The position numbers and the translations under genes are program-made. Shown here one piece after another: positions 1 through 11,500 of a stretch of DNA of 64,000 nucleotides. The stretch comes from Phyto melanocephala (lineage: Eukaryota > Arthropoda > Insecta > Diptera > Rhinophoridae): NCBI GenBank assembly GCA_941918925.1, contig OW799236.1, forward strand, positions 104,796,562 through 104,860,561, read 5' to 3'. Numbering within the stretch: position 1 is the first letter of the stretch; the number at the start of each line of letters is the position of its first letter. The notes below the pieces were generated by a model, which saw only the letters and a list, made by a program, of their open reading frames with translations, was not told the DNA's origin and did not search any database.

Positions 1-484
1 TTAAAAATTGCGTGTAGTTTTGAAGAGTTGTTTTTTGTCTAAGTTATTAGCTATGGATTGCATCGACTTGTTTATTTCTTCGAAAAATTTTAAATTGTCT
101 TTTTTAATAGATTACTTTATGTTCTCAGATAATTTCGTGTTTCATGTCCACGTTTGATATTTTAATAAAACATAATAATGATAAAAGAAAAATTATAGGT
201 TTTAAAAATAGTCATAAAATTTAATCATACATTACGATTACCACAGCTATGTTTTCTCCTCTGCTATATAAAAAAAAATTGTTTGTTTTTCATCTCACCC
301 TACAATTCATACAATTGTATCGTTTTCCAACACTTCAGTAAAATAATGAAACAAATATTTTATAATTCACTAAATAACCTAATACAACAATAATTGAACT
401 TTGTAGCCATTAATCATAATTTAAACATTATCTAATTATTAACATTTATGATAAATTATGTGTAACATGATTATTTGTTTGTAA
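1..484. other. AT-rich non-coding DNA
   Basis: Very A+T-rich sequence with short homopolymer runs. I see no open frame, splice pair, terminal repeat or RNA-like fold that I can support. It ends where the first family A repeat begins. Confidence 0.6.
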
Positions 485-2628
485 ACAAGTAAGAGCACTA
501 TATTCGGCTGTGCCGAATCTTTTATACCCACCACCAATTTTGTGTGCATTTAAAGCACAATATTTATTATTTTGTTAATCGCTATGGAATAATCTCTTTA
601 TAATAAAATATGTATCACTTTCTTTGTAGAGGGTGGTTAAATTTTAAGGGCCCATGTTGAAGGTGAACTACACCTAGTGTTTAAATGTGTTTTCTGCATT
701 TCACTTGACATTTCTCAATCTCACACTTACTCAATTTGATCCGTGGAAATATACGCAAATGAGCAACGCTTTAAAGTTATTCAGGTTTTTTATAAAAATG
801 GGCATTCAAATCAAAATGCATTTTGTGCACTTCGTAATTCTTTTGATCAACATAATCGTTCAAGTTCGTCCACAATCGGGAGAATTGTAAAAAATATTTA
901 AATTTCCGCAAAACAGGTCTGTACAAAATGTTAGAAAATCTGTGATTGCCTTCTTAGTTCGTTGAATGAGCAGTCAACCTCGCCTCATCATCATGCCCAA
1001 CAATTGAGCATAAACATTGTCATTGAAAATTTGGACCATCAGATAGAGGAGTAGCGCCAAGAATGGGGGGGCCATTTGGCCGATATTTTGTTAAATACAT
1101 AACTGAACCATACAAATATTATCATTATAAAAAGAAATGATAGTAATTTCTTAAATAATTTGTGTTTTATTTAAATTCAACATCGGTCCTTAAAATTTAA
1201 CCACCCTTTATAACTTCGAGATGCTACTAAAATGCTTTTGAACATGTAGTCTTTCAATGAAAGTGAGCGTTAAAGAAGGCGTGTCAATAAAGTTTCGGCT
1301 AATAAATACAACTTAGATATTTCAATATAGTCCTTTATTTTCCCAAAAACTGTGTCAATAGAGAAATTACATGAATTTAAGATAAACCGTTATATGGGAG
1401 GTAGGCGTTAAAGTGAGCATGTCACCTAAAATTTTTGGCACAACAATTTCATTGATTAGAAGGATATACGTAGCAAATTTAATCATCATAACTCTAATTT
1501 TGGCGGTCTTATGAGCTTTTAAATTTCATTAACGGTAGATAACGTGAAAAGTGGGCGTTATAGTAGGCGTGTCAAAGTTATTTTTTCGAATGAGTACAAC
1601 TTAGATGTTTCAATATAGCCCTTTATTTTTCCAAAATCTTTATTAATAGAGAAATTATATGAATTTTAGGTAAAACGTTATATGGGAGGTGGGCGTAAAA
1701 GTGGGCGTGGCACCTTAATTTTCTAGCGCAGTAATGAAACTGCCTAGGGGGATATACATAGCAAAGTTCATCATCATACCTCTAATTTTGGCGGTTTTAT
1801 GAGCTTTTAAATTTCATTAACGGTAGATAACATAAAAAGTGGGCGTTATAGTAGGCGTTTCAAAGTTATTTTTTCGAATGAGTACAACTTAGATGTTTCA
1901 ATATAGCCCTTTATTTTTCCAAAATCTTTATTAGTAGAGAAATTATATGAATTTAAGTAAAATCGTTATATGGGAGGTGGGCGTAAAAGTGGGCGTGGCA
2001 CATTGATTTTCCGTTAAAAAAAAAAGCGTTTCACCAAAAAGCAAAGTGTGCGAAATTTCAGAGTCGTACATCCAATTTTGTTGCTTTTATGACGTTTTTG
2101 TTTTTAAATATACCGAAAAATACACTGTGCGGTATAAATTTTCGTACATTTTGATCGATAACTCCTCTCCTAATACATAGATTTAGATAATTTTTGGGGA
2201 CAAATATTGTTTTTACTCAGGAAATATATATTCGAAGTTTCATGAGCCTACGTTAATGCGTTTGGACACAATTCCATTTTATTCGATGTTTGAAGGACAC
2301 GGTTTTTTCGACCTACTCTTGCTTTTCGAGCTATAACTCTCTTCCTAATATTCCGATTTAGTTCATTTTCAATACCAAACAAATTTTGTCTATAAGAAAG
2401 ATTCTGGCAAAATTTGAGCCCCCTAGCTTTTTCGGTGCGACCTCTATCGTGCTTTCAACAGACGGACAGACGGACAGACGGATGGACATAGCTAGATCGT
2501 CATCAAATCAAACCCTGATTCAGAATATATATACTTTATGGGGTCTAAAATGGATATTTCGATGTGTTACAAACGGAATGACAAAATGAATATACCCCCA
2601 CCATTTTTTTTGGTGGTGGGTATAAAAA
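485..2628 (-). mobile_element. Family A composite repeat, copy 1 (Helentron/DINE-like)
   Basis: First of three long copies of one repeat, reversed relative to the other two. The hairpin end is at left: ATTCGGC at 502-508 pairs with GCCGAAT at 512-518, preceded by AACAAGTAAGAGC. Inside it TTTTATACCCACCACCAA (520-537) matches exactly the reverse complement of 2610-2627, giving an 18-bp subterminal inverted repeat. The core holds three units of about 288 bp starting near 1262, 1551 and 1839, each with GTGGGCGT-type boxes, and a nested mariner relic at 629-1208. Toward 2460 there is the GACGGACAGACGGACAGACG tract typical of fly repeats. No coding capacity is visible. One hairpin end, subterminal inverted repeats and a tandem core fit Helentron-associated non-autonomous elements; a simple TIR element is the alternative. 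Confidence 0.7.
629..1208 (+). mobile_element. Internally deleted mariner nested in family A copy 1
   Basis: GGGTGGTTAAATTTTAAGG near 631 is mirrored by the inverse sequence ending at 1206, with TA at both outer edges (627-628 and 1209-1210), as expected for a Tc1/mariner insertion. The sense strand keeps a broken N-terminal helix-turn-helix region; in copy 2 the same region reads like QVFYKNGRSNQNAF..ALRNSFDQHNR. A C-terminal piece resembles the RGGHLADIL tail of mariner transposases. The catalytic middle is gone and stops and frameshifts are present. The insertion sits at the same site in the other two copies, so it predates their spread. Confidence 0.65.
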
Positions 2629-2631
2629 CAA

Positions 2632-3335
2632 TGATTTATTAAAAAGGTTGTAATATGCTTGCGCCTGTTTATATGGTTAATGTTTGTAATTTATCATTTT
2701 GATAAAAATATTTGATACAAATGGGTTTGCAGGTAATAACATATTAACTGTTTAAAAAATTACCTCCAGTCATTATAAAAAAAATTATATTAGAAAAATT
2801 TTATAGAAGAACAATTGAAAAATTCTAACATTATTAAATAAATACATGGCTAATTCAAAAGGGTGTCCCAAGTATCATTAAGTCATAATTTAAAAAAAAA
2901 AATTTATTCAAAAGTGTTTAATTGTTTATTATAAAATTTTAAGAGCTTTTAAAACCTTGTGAATTTGCCAATAATAAATATAAATTTACGATTGTAATTT
3001 TTCTTAATTTTTGTAAAAATATTAAAAAAAATTTAATAACTTTAACAAAGTTGACTCAAAATGCCTTGTATTCATTACTTACTTCAATAAACTACCTGTA
3101 TTTTCATTTATGTTATATAGTGTCTATTAGAGACCTGTTTGATTATGAATCAAACGGATGATTTTCATTTTCTAAAATGAATGTTGAGCTAGTAATTTTT
3201 CTTTTAATATAAGATGTATTCATTTCGAATAGTTTCAATTTATTTTTTTTATTGAATATAATATTTTAAGCCTCAGCGCCGAAAATGGCTTTACAGAGAC
3301 AATAAACTAACACTAATTAATTAAATTAACAGTAA
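2632..3335. other. AT-rich non-coding DNA
   Basis: Nothing supportable as a gene. A mariner-like terminal motif (AGGGTGTCCCAAG) near 2859-2871 has no partner nearby. Confidence 0.55.
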
Positions 3336-3694
3336 CCCAGCAAAAAAATCTATGACAAAAAAGGGAATTTGCAGGGGTTCAACTGGTGACGAAGTGATTA
3401 AATTTAGGTGAAAACACTAATAATTTTAAAAATTAGCGTGTCATTGGAGATCATGAATATTTTAATGAACTGCACTCTATTTAAACAAGGGCACAGAACT
3501 CATGCATTAGTTAATTTTGTTTTCATGAATTGTATAAGGTATTTGGCATGATATTGCATTAATTTTTAAGCACATCATTTATGACAAATTGCTGCGCATT
3601 TAGGGAGTCATTAAAATTATTGCTTTTACACAATTAATTTAGATATCTTTAAAATGTAATTCGATTTGCCGTACTTAATATTTTTTTTACTGGG
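3336..3694 (+). mobile_element. Family B MITE-like repeat, copy 1
   Basis: About 360 bp, starting CCCAGCAAAAAAAT and ending in the approximate inverse (T-run then ACTGGG). A second, diverged copy in the same orientation lies at 22757-23142; both share the blocks TTCAACTGGTGACGAAGTG (with one change), AGCGTGTCATTGGAGATCATG and TGCTTTTACACAATT. The short inverted ends, lack of coding capacity and dispersal fit a non-autonomous DNA transposon. The target duplication could not be fixed. Confidence 0.6.
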
Positions 3695-4699
3695 AATAAA
3701 ACGATGCTGCTAGTGTATGCATGTCACTGCTTATAATGTGTATTTATTCATACTATTCACAAAAGTAATGAATCACTATGATTGCTTTGAATACTTCCAA
3801 AAAAATACTTTCCATATTCCTTATTACTTCTAAATTCATTATGTTTAATTTTGTAAAAGACTTTTTAATTGTTATTTTATCGGAAAATTTAAAAATGTGT
3901 AAAAACTTATGTTTACATACATAGGTACGCCATCATGCTTTTGTGAGTTATTTGAATACTATACAAAACAATCAAATAACAGTATATATATATTTTTTTT
4001 TTTTTTGCTACTTTTGCTAGCAATACTTATTAAACAAGAGTTAGCTAATGACAGTCAGTTGTAAGAGAGCTAAAAATACAACCAATATTATTAATAGATA
4101 TTGATGTTAAAAATCAATACATAAGCATTATAAATCGTTGCTGTAAATTAATGTGTTCTATATGTATAGGATTTATATGTCACATAGAACATAATGATTT
4201 ACAATCGACGAAATGTAAGTAAAGGGCGAAATGAATCAACTCATATATTTCACTGCCGCATATATGTTACTATGTCATGGAAATAATAAAGTTTAATATA
4301 TCTGGTTTCAATTTTAGACTTTGCATTTGGTCATATTTTAAGTAGGAACTTAATATTACTTAAAGTCCCCTAAAAAAATTCAAATATCTTGTTCGTATAT
4401 ACCCGTAATTTGCTTTAAATTTGCTTTATTTACTATGAAACAATTTATATCAACGTCTTCAAAAATTATGTTGAATAGCGCTTAGAAATTTTTTTTAGAT
4501 ATGATTAACCCACCTGCAGACCGACTGTATTTATTTGAATAAATGTCATAGTTATTATCAAAAACAAGGACTGCTTGACTTTATGCTCTAGTTTGGGCTC
4601 AAGAAAAAATTAAATATCAGAACTCTGGCACACAAATTTGACAAAACTTACTTTATGTAATATTCTGTAATAAATCTTATATAAAATAATTATCACATC
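3695..4699. other. AT-rich non-coding DNA
   Basis: No gene or repeat I can support. Short TA and T runs (around 3983-4008) only. Confidence 0.55.
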
Positions 4700-5575
4700 A
4701 TGATTTAGTGAAAATAACAGTATGAAATCATACCATTTTTTGTACACGATTTTTCACATTTATACAAGTAGAAGTTGTACTGAAAAGAGATTTCCCCTTT
4801 CACCTGCTGCGTTTTCTAGATATTCCAAGGATTCCGAGATAGCATTCCGTGCCTCACTGAGTCCTATGCCATTAAAATTATTTGCTCTAGACTTTAACAA
4901 TTTCAAACTATCAACTGATGTTCGTCATCAATCACCATAATAAACAGAGTATTTGTGAATGCCAGAAAATTCTTTGCACTTATATTGTATAAAGTACTTA
5001 TATTCTTTATGTAAGCCTGCCAATGGAACTGAGTCTATTGGCAACCAGTGTTGAATATTCTCAAACAGCATTAGTTTTAATAGCCTCATTTTCAAAAATT
5101 ATCATTTTAATTTTGTTTAGATTATATTTAATTTTCCAGCTCAGTGACTTTCGATTATTTCTGAGTAATTTACATGCATTTCTGCCACATTGTTCTTTCA
5201 CCATAATTCTCCTTTACAAATTCAGAGAACCTAATCACTGAAAAACCTTTGTCCGGACTTTTACATCCACTAGAACCACTCTGTGTTCAGACATACGGAA
5301 TCTCAGCTCATATTCATTTTTAACAAGTAAGTCTGCTGCCCCACGTGCTACTTAACCCACATCAGAATTACTTCATCCCCAACAGAGGCACACCAATTGA
5401 GCTTCGTAATACATTTAAGTACTACCTGTACGCATTAACGACAAACACCATTAAAAATACAATTGAGAAGAATCCAACTATAGCTAGTTTTAAAAATGTG
5501 GCTGCTCATATGAAGAACTTTCACTCCCTATTTTATAGCGGAAAAAAACAAGCAGCGAAAACAAACTAGCAAAAT
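4700..5575 (-). pseudogene. Possible decayed coding relic, unrecognised
   Basis: This block is less A+T-rich than its surroundings and has protein-like fragments on the minus strand, for instance GLSEARNAISESLEYLENAA near 4790-4890 and EYELRFRMSEHRVVL near 5280-5320. Stops and frameshifts separate them. On the plus strand 5345-5569 is an open frame of 74 codons with no features I recognise. I cannot name a family. It abuts the repeat that starts at 5588, so it may be part of an older mobile element. Confidence 0.25.
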
Positions 5576-5648
5576 CTTTTATAATATACTAGCTAATACC
5601 CTGTGTGCTTCGCCACCCCAAATTTTAGTATTTTAGTATCATATGGCA

Positions 5649-6180
5649 AGTGCGACGCCCACTATTGTTAATGCACCCATTTTTTCTATAAATGTTTATT
5701 TGAATATCAAAGTTGCTTTTGAAAAATTTTAGTACTCTTATCGATAACGTCTTCCAGATATACGAATTTTAGTATTTAATTCATATGGTAGGTGCCACGC
5801 CCACTATTGTTAATGCACCCATTTTTTCCATAAATGTTTATTTGAATACCAAAGTTGCTTTTGCAAAATTTTAGTACTCTAATCGATATCGTTTTCCAGA
5901 TATACGAATTTTAGTATTTAATTCATATGGTAGGTGCCACGCCCACTATTAATAATGCACCCATTTCTTGCCTAAATTTTCATTTGGGTGTCAAAGTTGC
6001 TGTTGCAAAATTTTACCACTCTAATCGATAACGTCTTCCAGATATACGAATTTTAGTATTTAATTCATGTGGCCGCGCCTACTATTGCAAGTACGCCCAT
6101 TTTTTACCCAAATTTTTGTGTGGATGTCAAAGTTTACCGTACTTAATTTGAAGACTCTAGCTGCATTAGCTTTCGTGATA
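5649..6180 (+). repeat. Tandem array, ~142-bp unit, about four copies
   Basis: Unit starts at 5649, 5791 and 5933 are exactly 142 bp apart; the fourth, near 6071, is more diverged and shorter at its head. Units 2 and 3 are nearly identical, which suggests unequal exchange within the element. Confidence 0.75.
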
Positions 6181-6380
6181 TATAATATTTAATACTTATT
6201 CTTTAATAGGGCGTGGCACCCCGCCCATTTACAATTTCAAACCAAAGTATAGCCTATAGTTCCTTCCAGACATACAGAAAGATTCTGTGAAAATTTCAAG
6301 GAAATCGGTCCAGCCGTTTAACCGTCTATAAAGCACAAACAAACATACAAACATACAAACACACATTGATTTTTATATAT

Positions 6381-6402
6381 ATAGATAGATAGATAGATAG
6401 AT
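6381..6402 (+). repeat. GATA microsatellite tail
   Basis: About five GATA units after a TATATATA stretch at the 3' end of the 5588-6402 element; it looks like the tail of that element rather than an independent locus. Confidence 0.8.
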
Positions 6403-6404
6403 GT

Positions 6405-8340
6405 AGATTTCAAAAAAAATTTTAGGGTACAATGCCCCCTGCATAATTTTTTAAAGCTTCCAGAATTTAATAAATAGCCTTTTTAAAAAAGCAAATTATG
6501 TTTAAAATTTTACCAACCCCAGAAAAAATTCTGAGCTGCGCTAATGGCGGGCAACAACAACAGTTTTGTAAGCCTAAAACATCGCAAAATGAAAATATGC
6601 ATTGCTGTGTAGCACATGATGCGTAGCGTATTGCTGGGATAAATGTGTCCGACTATAGAACCGTATCGGGACACAAAATACCAAACATTTAATTTTCTTT
6701 CAATATATTTACAAAACGGCACAACGAATATATTTATTTACTTATCACTATCTACACTGTATTTAATTGAAATAAATGTGTTTTTTTATATAAATAATGA
6801 CTAACTTTGAAAGATATAATCAAACCAAAACACGACGTCAGTCACATACAACTTATTTAACGGTGTATTGTGACTATTGTTTATAGTTACTGCTTAGGAC
6901 TTTTTGCTTGCATTTACAATGCAAGTTTTTACTTTCAGGGTGAAGTAAACATGCTTTGGTACTCTAGTAGCCCTGTAGTATCAAAAAAAAGACTTAAGAT
7001 GTTCCCTTTTTGGCAAATAATAAATGAAAAAGATTTAAACTTAAACTAATACCTCTTTCTGCTTTAAAAGTATTTCCGTAGAAATAATACTGCAAATTCT
7101 TATATATATTTTTTTGCTTAAAGCAAAGTATTGTTATTTATTTAAAATACATAGTGCGTACAACACACAATTTTCATAATATTCATCAACTTTTTCTTAA
7201 TATTAATTTTTTGTTTCTTCTTCTCGCTTGATTTAAAAACTTATAAAATCTGCATATAAAAATGTATGTACTTTTGACAAACATAAATATTCACGATATT
7301 GTTACGGAAAATTAAAATATACAAGAAATGTATACAAATATAAGAAGAAAAATTCTTAAATTGTGAATAAAGTAGAATATTGCCTTAAGCTATTGTTTTC
7401 TTATAGTTCTTACTTATTCTGATAAAGAAAAAAGAGTAGAAGGATAAAAGAGTACATCATGCTTTCTTTGTATTTTCATTTCGTAAAGTTACTTATACTT
7501 TCTTGAAGTTGTTATTCAGTTATTGTTGAAAAAAGATATTTTTTTCTATATATTTTTTTTTTTTGCCTTTTATGTTACTCATAGATAATGAATAGTTTCT
7601 ATTTATTATGTTTTGTTATGTATTTAATGAAAAATAACAAGAGGGCAACATTGTTTCTTCCAACAGGTAAAATATTAAAAATATTGTTGAAATTGAAAAA
7701 TATGCTTTTTTTGCATCAAAACATAGTTTTTTGTAAACAAATTAATAAAAATATAGAGTGTACAATGTCTTGTTGCGAATAAATTATATTACTTACATAT
7801 GTCATATTCTTAAACAATTATATTAATTACACAGGTATACACACATTTTGGTGCGGATACTTTTTGAACTGATCTTTAGTAAATTCGACCTCCTGAATAC
7901 GAATCTGCAATTGGTTTTTGCTTATCAGCTCGACTTTTTGCGATGTACCGTTATTTCCAAAACTAAAGCGCTTCTACTACATATATAACTTGAAAACGGT
8001 TCACCATATTCAGTTAAAAAAAAATTAAAGTTCGTCAACAAAATTATCTTTAATCCGTGCATACATTGTTTTTAATTTATCCCAGTAGTTTCAGAGATAT
8101 CGTTGAAGTTTAAAATAAATACCAATTTTTTAGTAAAAAAAAATTTGGTATTTAAAAATTCATTAAAAATAAACATTCCACAAAAATCACAGTTTTGGTA
8201 TAAACACATATAACTAAACATATTTCGAATGAAATGAGCTTTATTTCATTGTAATCGGTGGACAACTTTTTTTTATTTTATTTAAAATATACTGAGAAAA
8301 CTTAATTTTGTGAAAATAAGAAATATATTTTTCACTGCTT
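6405..8340. other. AT-rich non-coding DNA
   Basis: Short open frames at 6510-6722 (minus) and 7588-7782 (plus) show no domain, no codon bias away from the background and no splice context. At 7665/7666 a CAG joins GTAAAA after a short pyrimidine stretch, a weak version of the splice arrangement at 48764. Confidence 0.5.
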
Positions 8341-8344
8341 ATTT

Positions 8345-8492
8345 GATGTACTAGAACCCACGAAGCTTCGTTTTTTGGTTAATCTGCAATGTGGTTTTTT
8401 TGGACAATCTCTTTGCAGATTCCAACAGTAATCTGCCATCATATGAGTATCCCACTTGCCCTTATATCCTGGTGAAATCGTTCACCTTGCTC
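8345..8492 (-). pseudogene. Relic of an uncharacterised arthropod protein (EQGERFHQD / MMADYCW type)
   Basis: The minus strand reads EQGERFHQDI (8492 down to 8463), then after a one-base frame change KWDTHMMADYCWNLQRDCP and, after a few residues, KKRSF. I recall this C-terminal pattern (EQGERFHQD..Y.GRWD..MMADYCW.L.RD..KRSF) from many repeated, uncharacterised predicted proteins in insects; the function is unknown to me. Only the C-terminal ~50 residues are visible and the frame is broken, so it is not functional. The minus-strand open frame at 8550-8759 just upstream could be a scrap of the same unit but shows nothing I recognise. Confidence 0.55.
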
Positions 8493-8527
8493 TTAACTCA
8501 AGTCTCCCAAGTGTTAATTCAAGACTA

Positions 8528-11500
8528 AAGAATTATAATAACAAACCAGCTAGGAAATGACATTTATATAAATACAATGTTGCCAACATACTACATACGT
8601 TTTTTGCGTGTATATTAGAAGGGCATTTGCATTTTTTAACCAAATAGTGGGGTAAATTGAATATTTTTGTAACTCGATAACTAGAGCTGTTAGGGAAAAA
8701 TGGTTTTCAGTTTTGAAATCAGCGTTAAAGGTACAAATAAAATCAGCTGCAAAACTCAAGGCACCAAGAATTTTTTTTCATTTTGTAGACCTGTGTTATC
8801 TATACACATATATAGAAAATTGTTGCAAGTGAGTTGTAACTTTATCACTCACGAACGGTCTAACCGAATTCGATAAAATTTTTGGGGTTTGTTCCTATCC
8901 TCGTGTAGATGGTTTATGGTTCGGTTTGCACGAAATCGGTCACGTTCGTGAGTTATGACTTTTCATGGCAAAATGTGATTTTTTTTCATATAAAAAAAAC
9001 AACAACAAATATGTATTCGACAAGACCTAAAGATCGCGAGCGAAATAGTAAGTAAATCAATAGTAGTTTGATGTTATAATAGGACTTTTTTATTTAAAAA
9101 TTTTAAACTTACTTATATACTAAACCAAAAATATGCTTATCTAACTAACCATCATCTCCTCTCTAGAACAAAATCGGATATTGCAATGCGTCATAACAAC
9201 GACAAAGTTCAGAAATACGATTTAGTTGTACTACAAAGTGTGCAAGGGATTCGCTAGTGTATTGTAAAAAAATTATTTTAAATTAATTCAAATACTGTCA
9301 TCATTTAGGATAGCAAAAGAAGTGAATGTTGTAAAATTAACACAAGATTGCAATTTGATGCCAAAGAAAACCACCTAAAAAAATAATTCGACAGTTGAGA
9401 GTTTAGGGTTAGTAAAAATTGAGCGTTACATTATAGAACAACGTGCCTTCTATATTGAATAAAAGTTCAAAAAGACTTAAATCCTGACGGACGCAGTTTA
9501 AATAATTCAATGACTGCATTAACAGGTCTCATAGTCTCTCTTTTCGGTGATCAGTATCAGCCTCCATGATGGTGTGATTTAATACTATTACCCATCTTTT
9601 GTAATTACAGGTCTATGTCAACAAGCCAATCAACCAACAATCCAATCAAAGAAAAGATTCAAAAATGCATTACCGATACTTAGTCACATTTATGCAAAAT
9701 GGTCATACAATATTGGATGAAGAAGTACGTATGTATATGCATGTATTGCCTTAAAGGCCATTTGTCCGATGTATTGTAGAATAACAACCCAATCCGGTCA
9801 TGAGGGAGGGAGTCAAAAAATATTACAATTAAAAGACATAAAACTGTAATTAAATAAAAAAGTAAAAGAATTTAATATATCAAATTGATAAACTAATGTC
9901 GGATGATTTTTTTAATTTAACAGGTAGTGAAATTTGTGGGGATCATACTTAACTAGTGTGGGGTCAGGTAACAATAAACGTATTGCAAGGAGTGGCAACA
10001 CATACTAGGGTACGTCTCTGCCATTGCAGTTTTTATTAAAGGTGGCGAGTGATGAGTAGAAGAAGACAAACACTAGGTAACTGACGTATTTGACGAATGA
10101 AGGATTGGACAGTTTCAGTAAAGACGTACCACCAAAAAGACATTTAAAATCCTAATACTTAATTTTAAGCCTTGAATAAAAAATTATTATTTATTATCAA
10201 AAAAATAAAAAAAGGATTTTTCATTAAAAAATCCTTCACTAGTTTGTCAGAAAGCCACCATTATTCCTTGGTTACGACAGGACCTCTCGACAAGAGTACG
10301 TATTTGAGTACGATATCACAAAATATCAAAAATTTGTTTTTAAAACCATTAAATCAAACTGATAGACACGAATTTTGTAATATTACACATGACTTTGCTG
10401 ACATACTTAATATGATTGTCTGATAGTGACTTCAATAAAAAGTTAATAATGCTTATAAGTTAAATAAAACAATAATGAAATCTGATAAAAAATCTCTTGT
10501 CTATAAACAAAAATGTCGTTCAAATTTACCAATAAAATGGGAGGTCACTTTTACAATTTTGTACTCACATTTGGGCATTTTGTTAAAAATATTAATTTAG
10601 CTTAACGCATATTAAAAATATACTCAGAAAAATAAGATCTAAGTGGGTTACAGTTACAAAAGCAAAAAAAATATTATTGTGGTAATTATAGTCTAAGAGT
10701 AGCAAACAATAATTGAAGTGAATGATTGTTGTTTAGTTTGTTTAAACAACATGTTATTTTTGTTTTTAAATGCTCTGAAATATAATAATAAATTTACTTA
10801 ATTTATCATAATAAATTTGTAATTCTAAAATTGTGTCAGGGTTGATCAAAGTTCTACTGGAAACTAATTTTAAAATGACTTTTCTGCAGTCATTAAAATG
10901 TTTTAACCATTTATGGGGTTTCTGGATGAAAACTTTGACGAAGAGCTTTATAGATTTATTATTTTGCTTGATGTTATATTTAATAATCCATGGTTTCCAT
11001 ATGGCAGTGGTTATAGTCTACAATGCGGGAACGGTAAAGTGGAGTATTTGTGACATCGTCTTGACAAAACAACTTCACTCGCTAGATTTGGTTTTTCCCG
11101 AAATAACTTAAAGAGGGGGTTTGGAGGCTGGTGTTACTAGATCCAGCCTGTAGCTATGAGATATCTCAGCAAACCGTTCGGTATGACCTCATAAATCTTT
11201 TATAAGTTATTTATTATTTCTTTATCCAGGATTCTGTGTGTCTTGGCAACCACAGCAGAACATTTGCAGCGAAGGAGGAAAATTGATTCATACACAGCTA
11301 CGACAGCCTGACTTCGCCTTCCTATTTCAATATTATTGTTGTTATTCATCTGCAATTGGAACAGAACCCAGACTCTGTTCCCGATTTATTAAGTCTACTT
11401 AAAAAGGAATATTTCTAAGACAGTTAGTCTAATTACGGGAAAAAATTTGCATTAAAACTAGGTGATATTATTTAGCTATTGAAAAAACATCCAAAGAATT

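Larger units (their letters stand above)
5588..6402 (+). mobile_element. Non-autonomous element with 142-bp tandem units and GATA tail
   Basis: It begins ACTAGCTAATACCCTGTGTG and contains about four tandem units of 142 bp; equivalent points are near 5649, 5791, 5933 and 6071, each with CCACGCCCAC-like and GTTAATGCACCC boxes and the phrase CAGATATACGAATTTTAGTA. It ends AATCGGTCCAGCCGTTTAACC, a run of ACAAACAAACATACAAAC, then TATATATAGAT and a short (GATA)n tail. From memory such starts and tails are widespread in arthropod non-LTR or related non-autonomous repeats. The class is not settled by this sequence. Confidence 0.6.

Noticed and set aside
687..890. Open frame recurring in two family A copies (also 15714-15917 minus)
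   Set aside because: It is an out-of-frame reading of the nested mariner N-terminal region; the mariner-like frame is a different one and is broken.
2386..2589. Open frame inside family A copy 1
   Set aside because: It translates the non-coding GACGGACA tract and the GACAAAATG end module; equivalent frames are not kept in copies 2 and 3.
2855..2880. AGGGTGTCCCAAG, like a mariner terminal repeat
   Set aside because: No inverted partner within several kb and no transposase fragment beside it.
7650..7680. CAG/GTAAAA junction as a second ratchet site
   Set aside because: The pyrimidine stretch is short and interrupted by AACAG, and the donor is weak compared with 48764.
9905..9935. T-rich stretch then ACAG/GTAGTG
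   Set aside because: Poor donor match and no supporting context.
10833..11111. Open frame of 92 codons with hydrophobic stretches
   Set aside because: No motif or family resemblance; hydrophobicity follows from T-rich codons.
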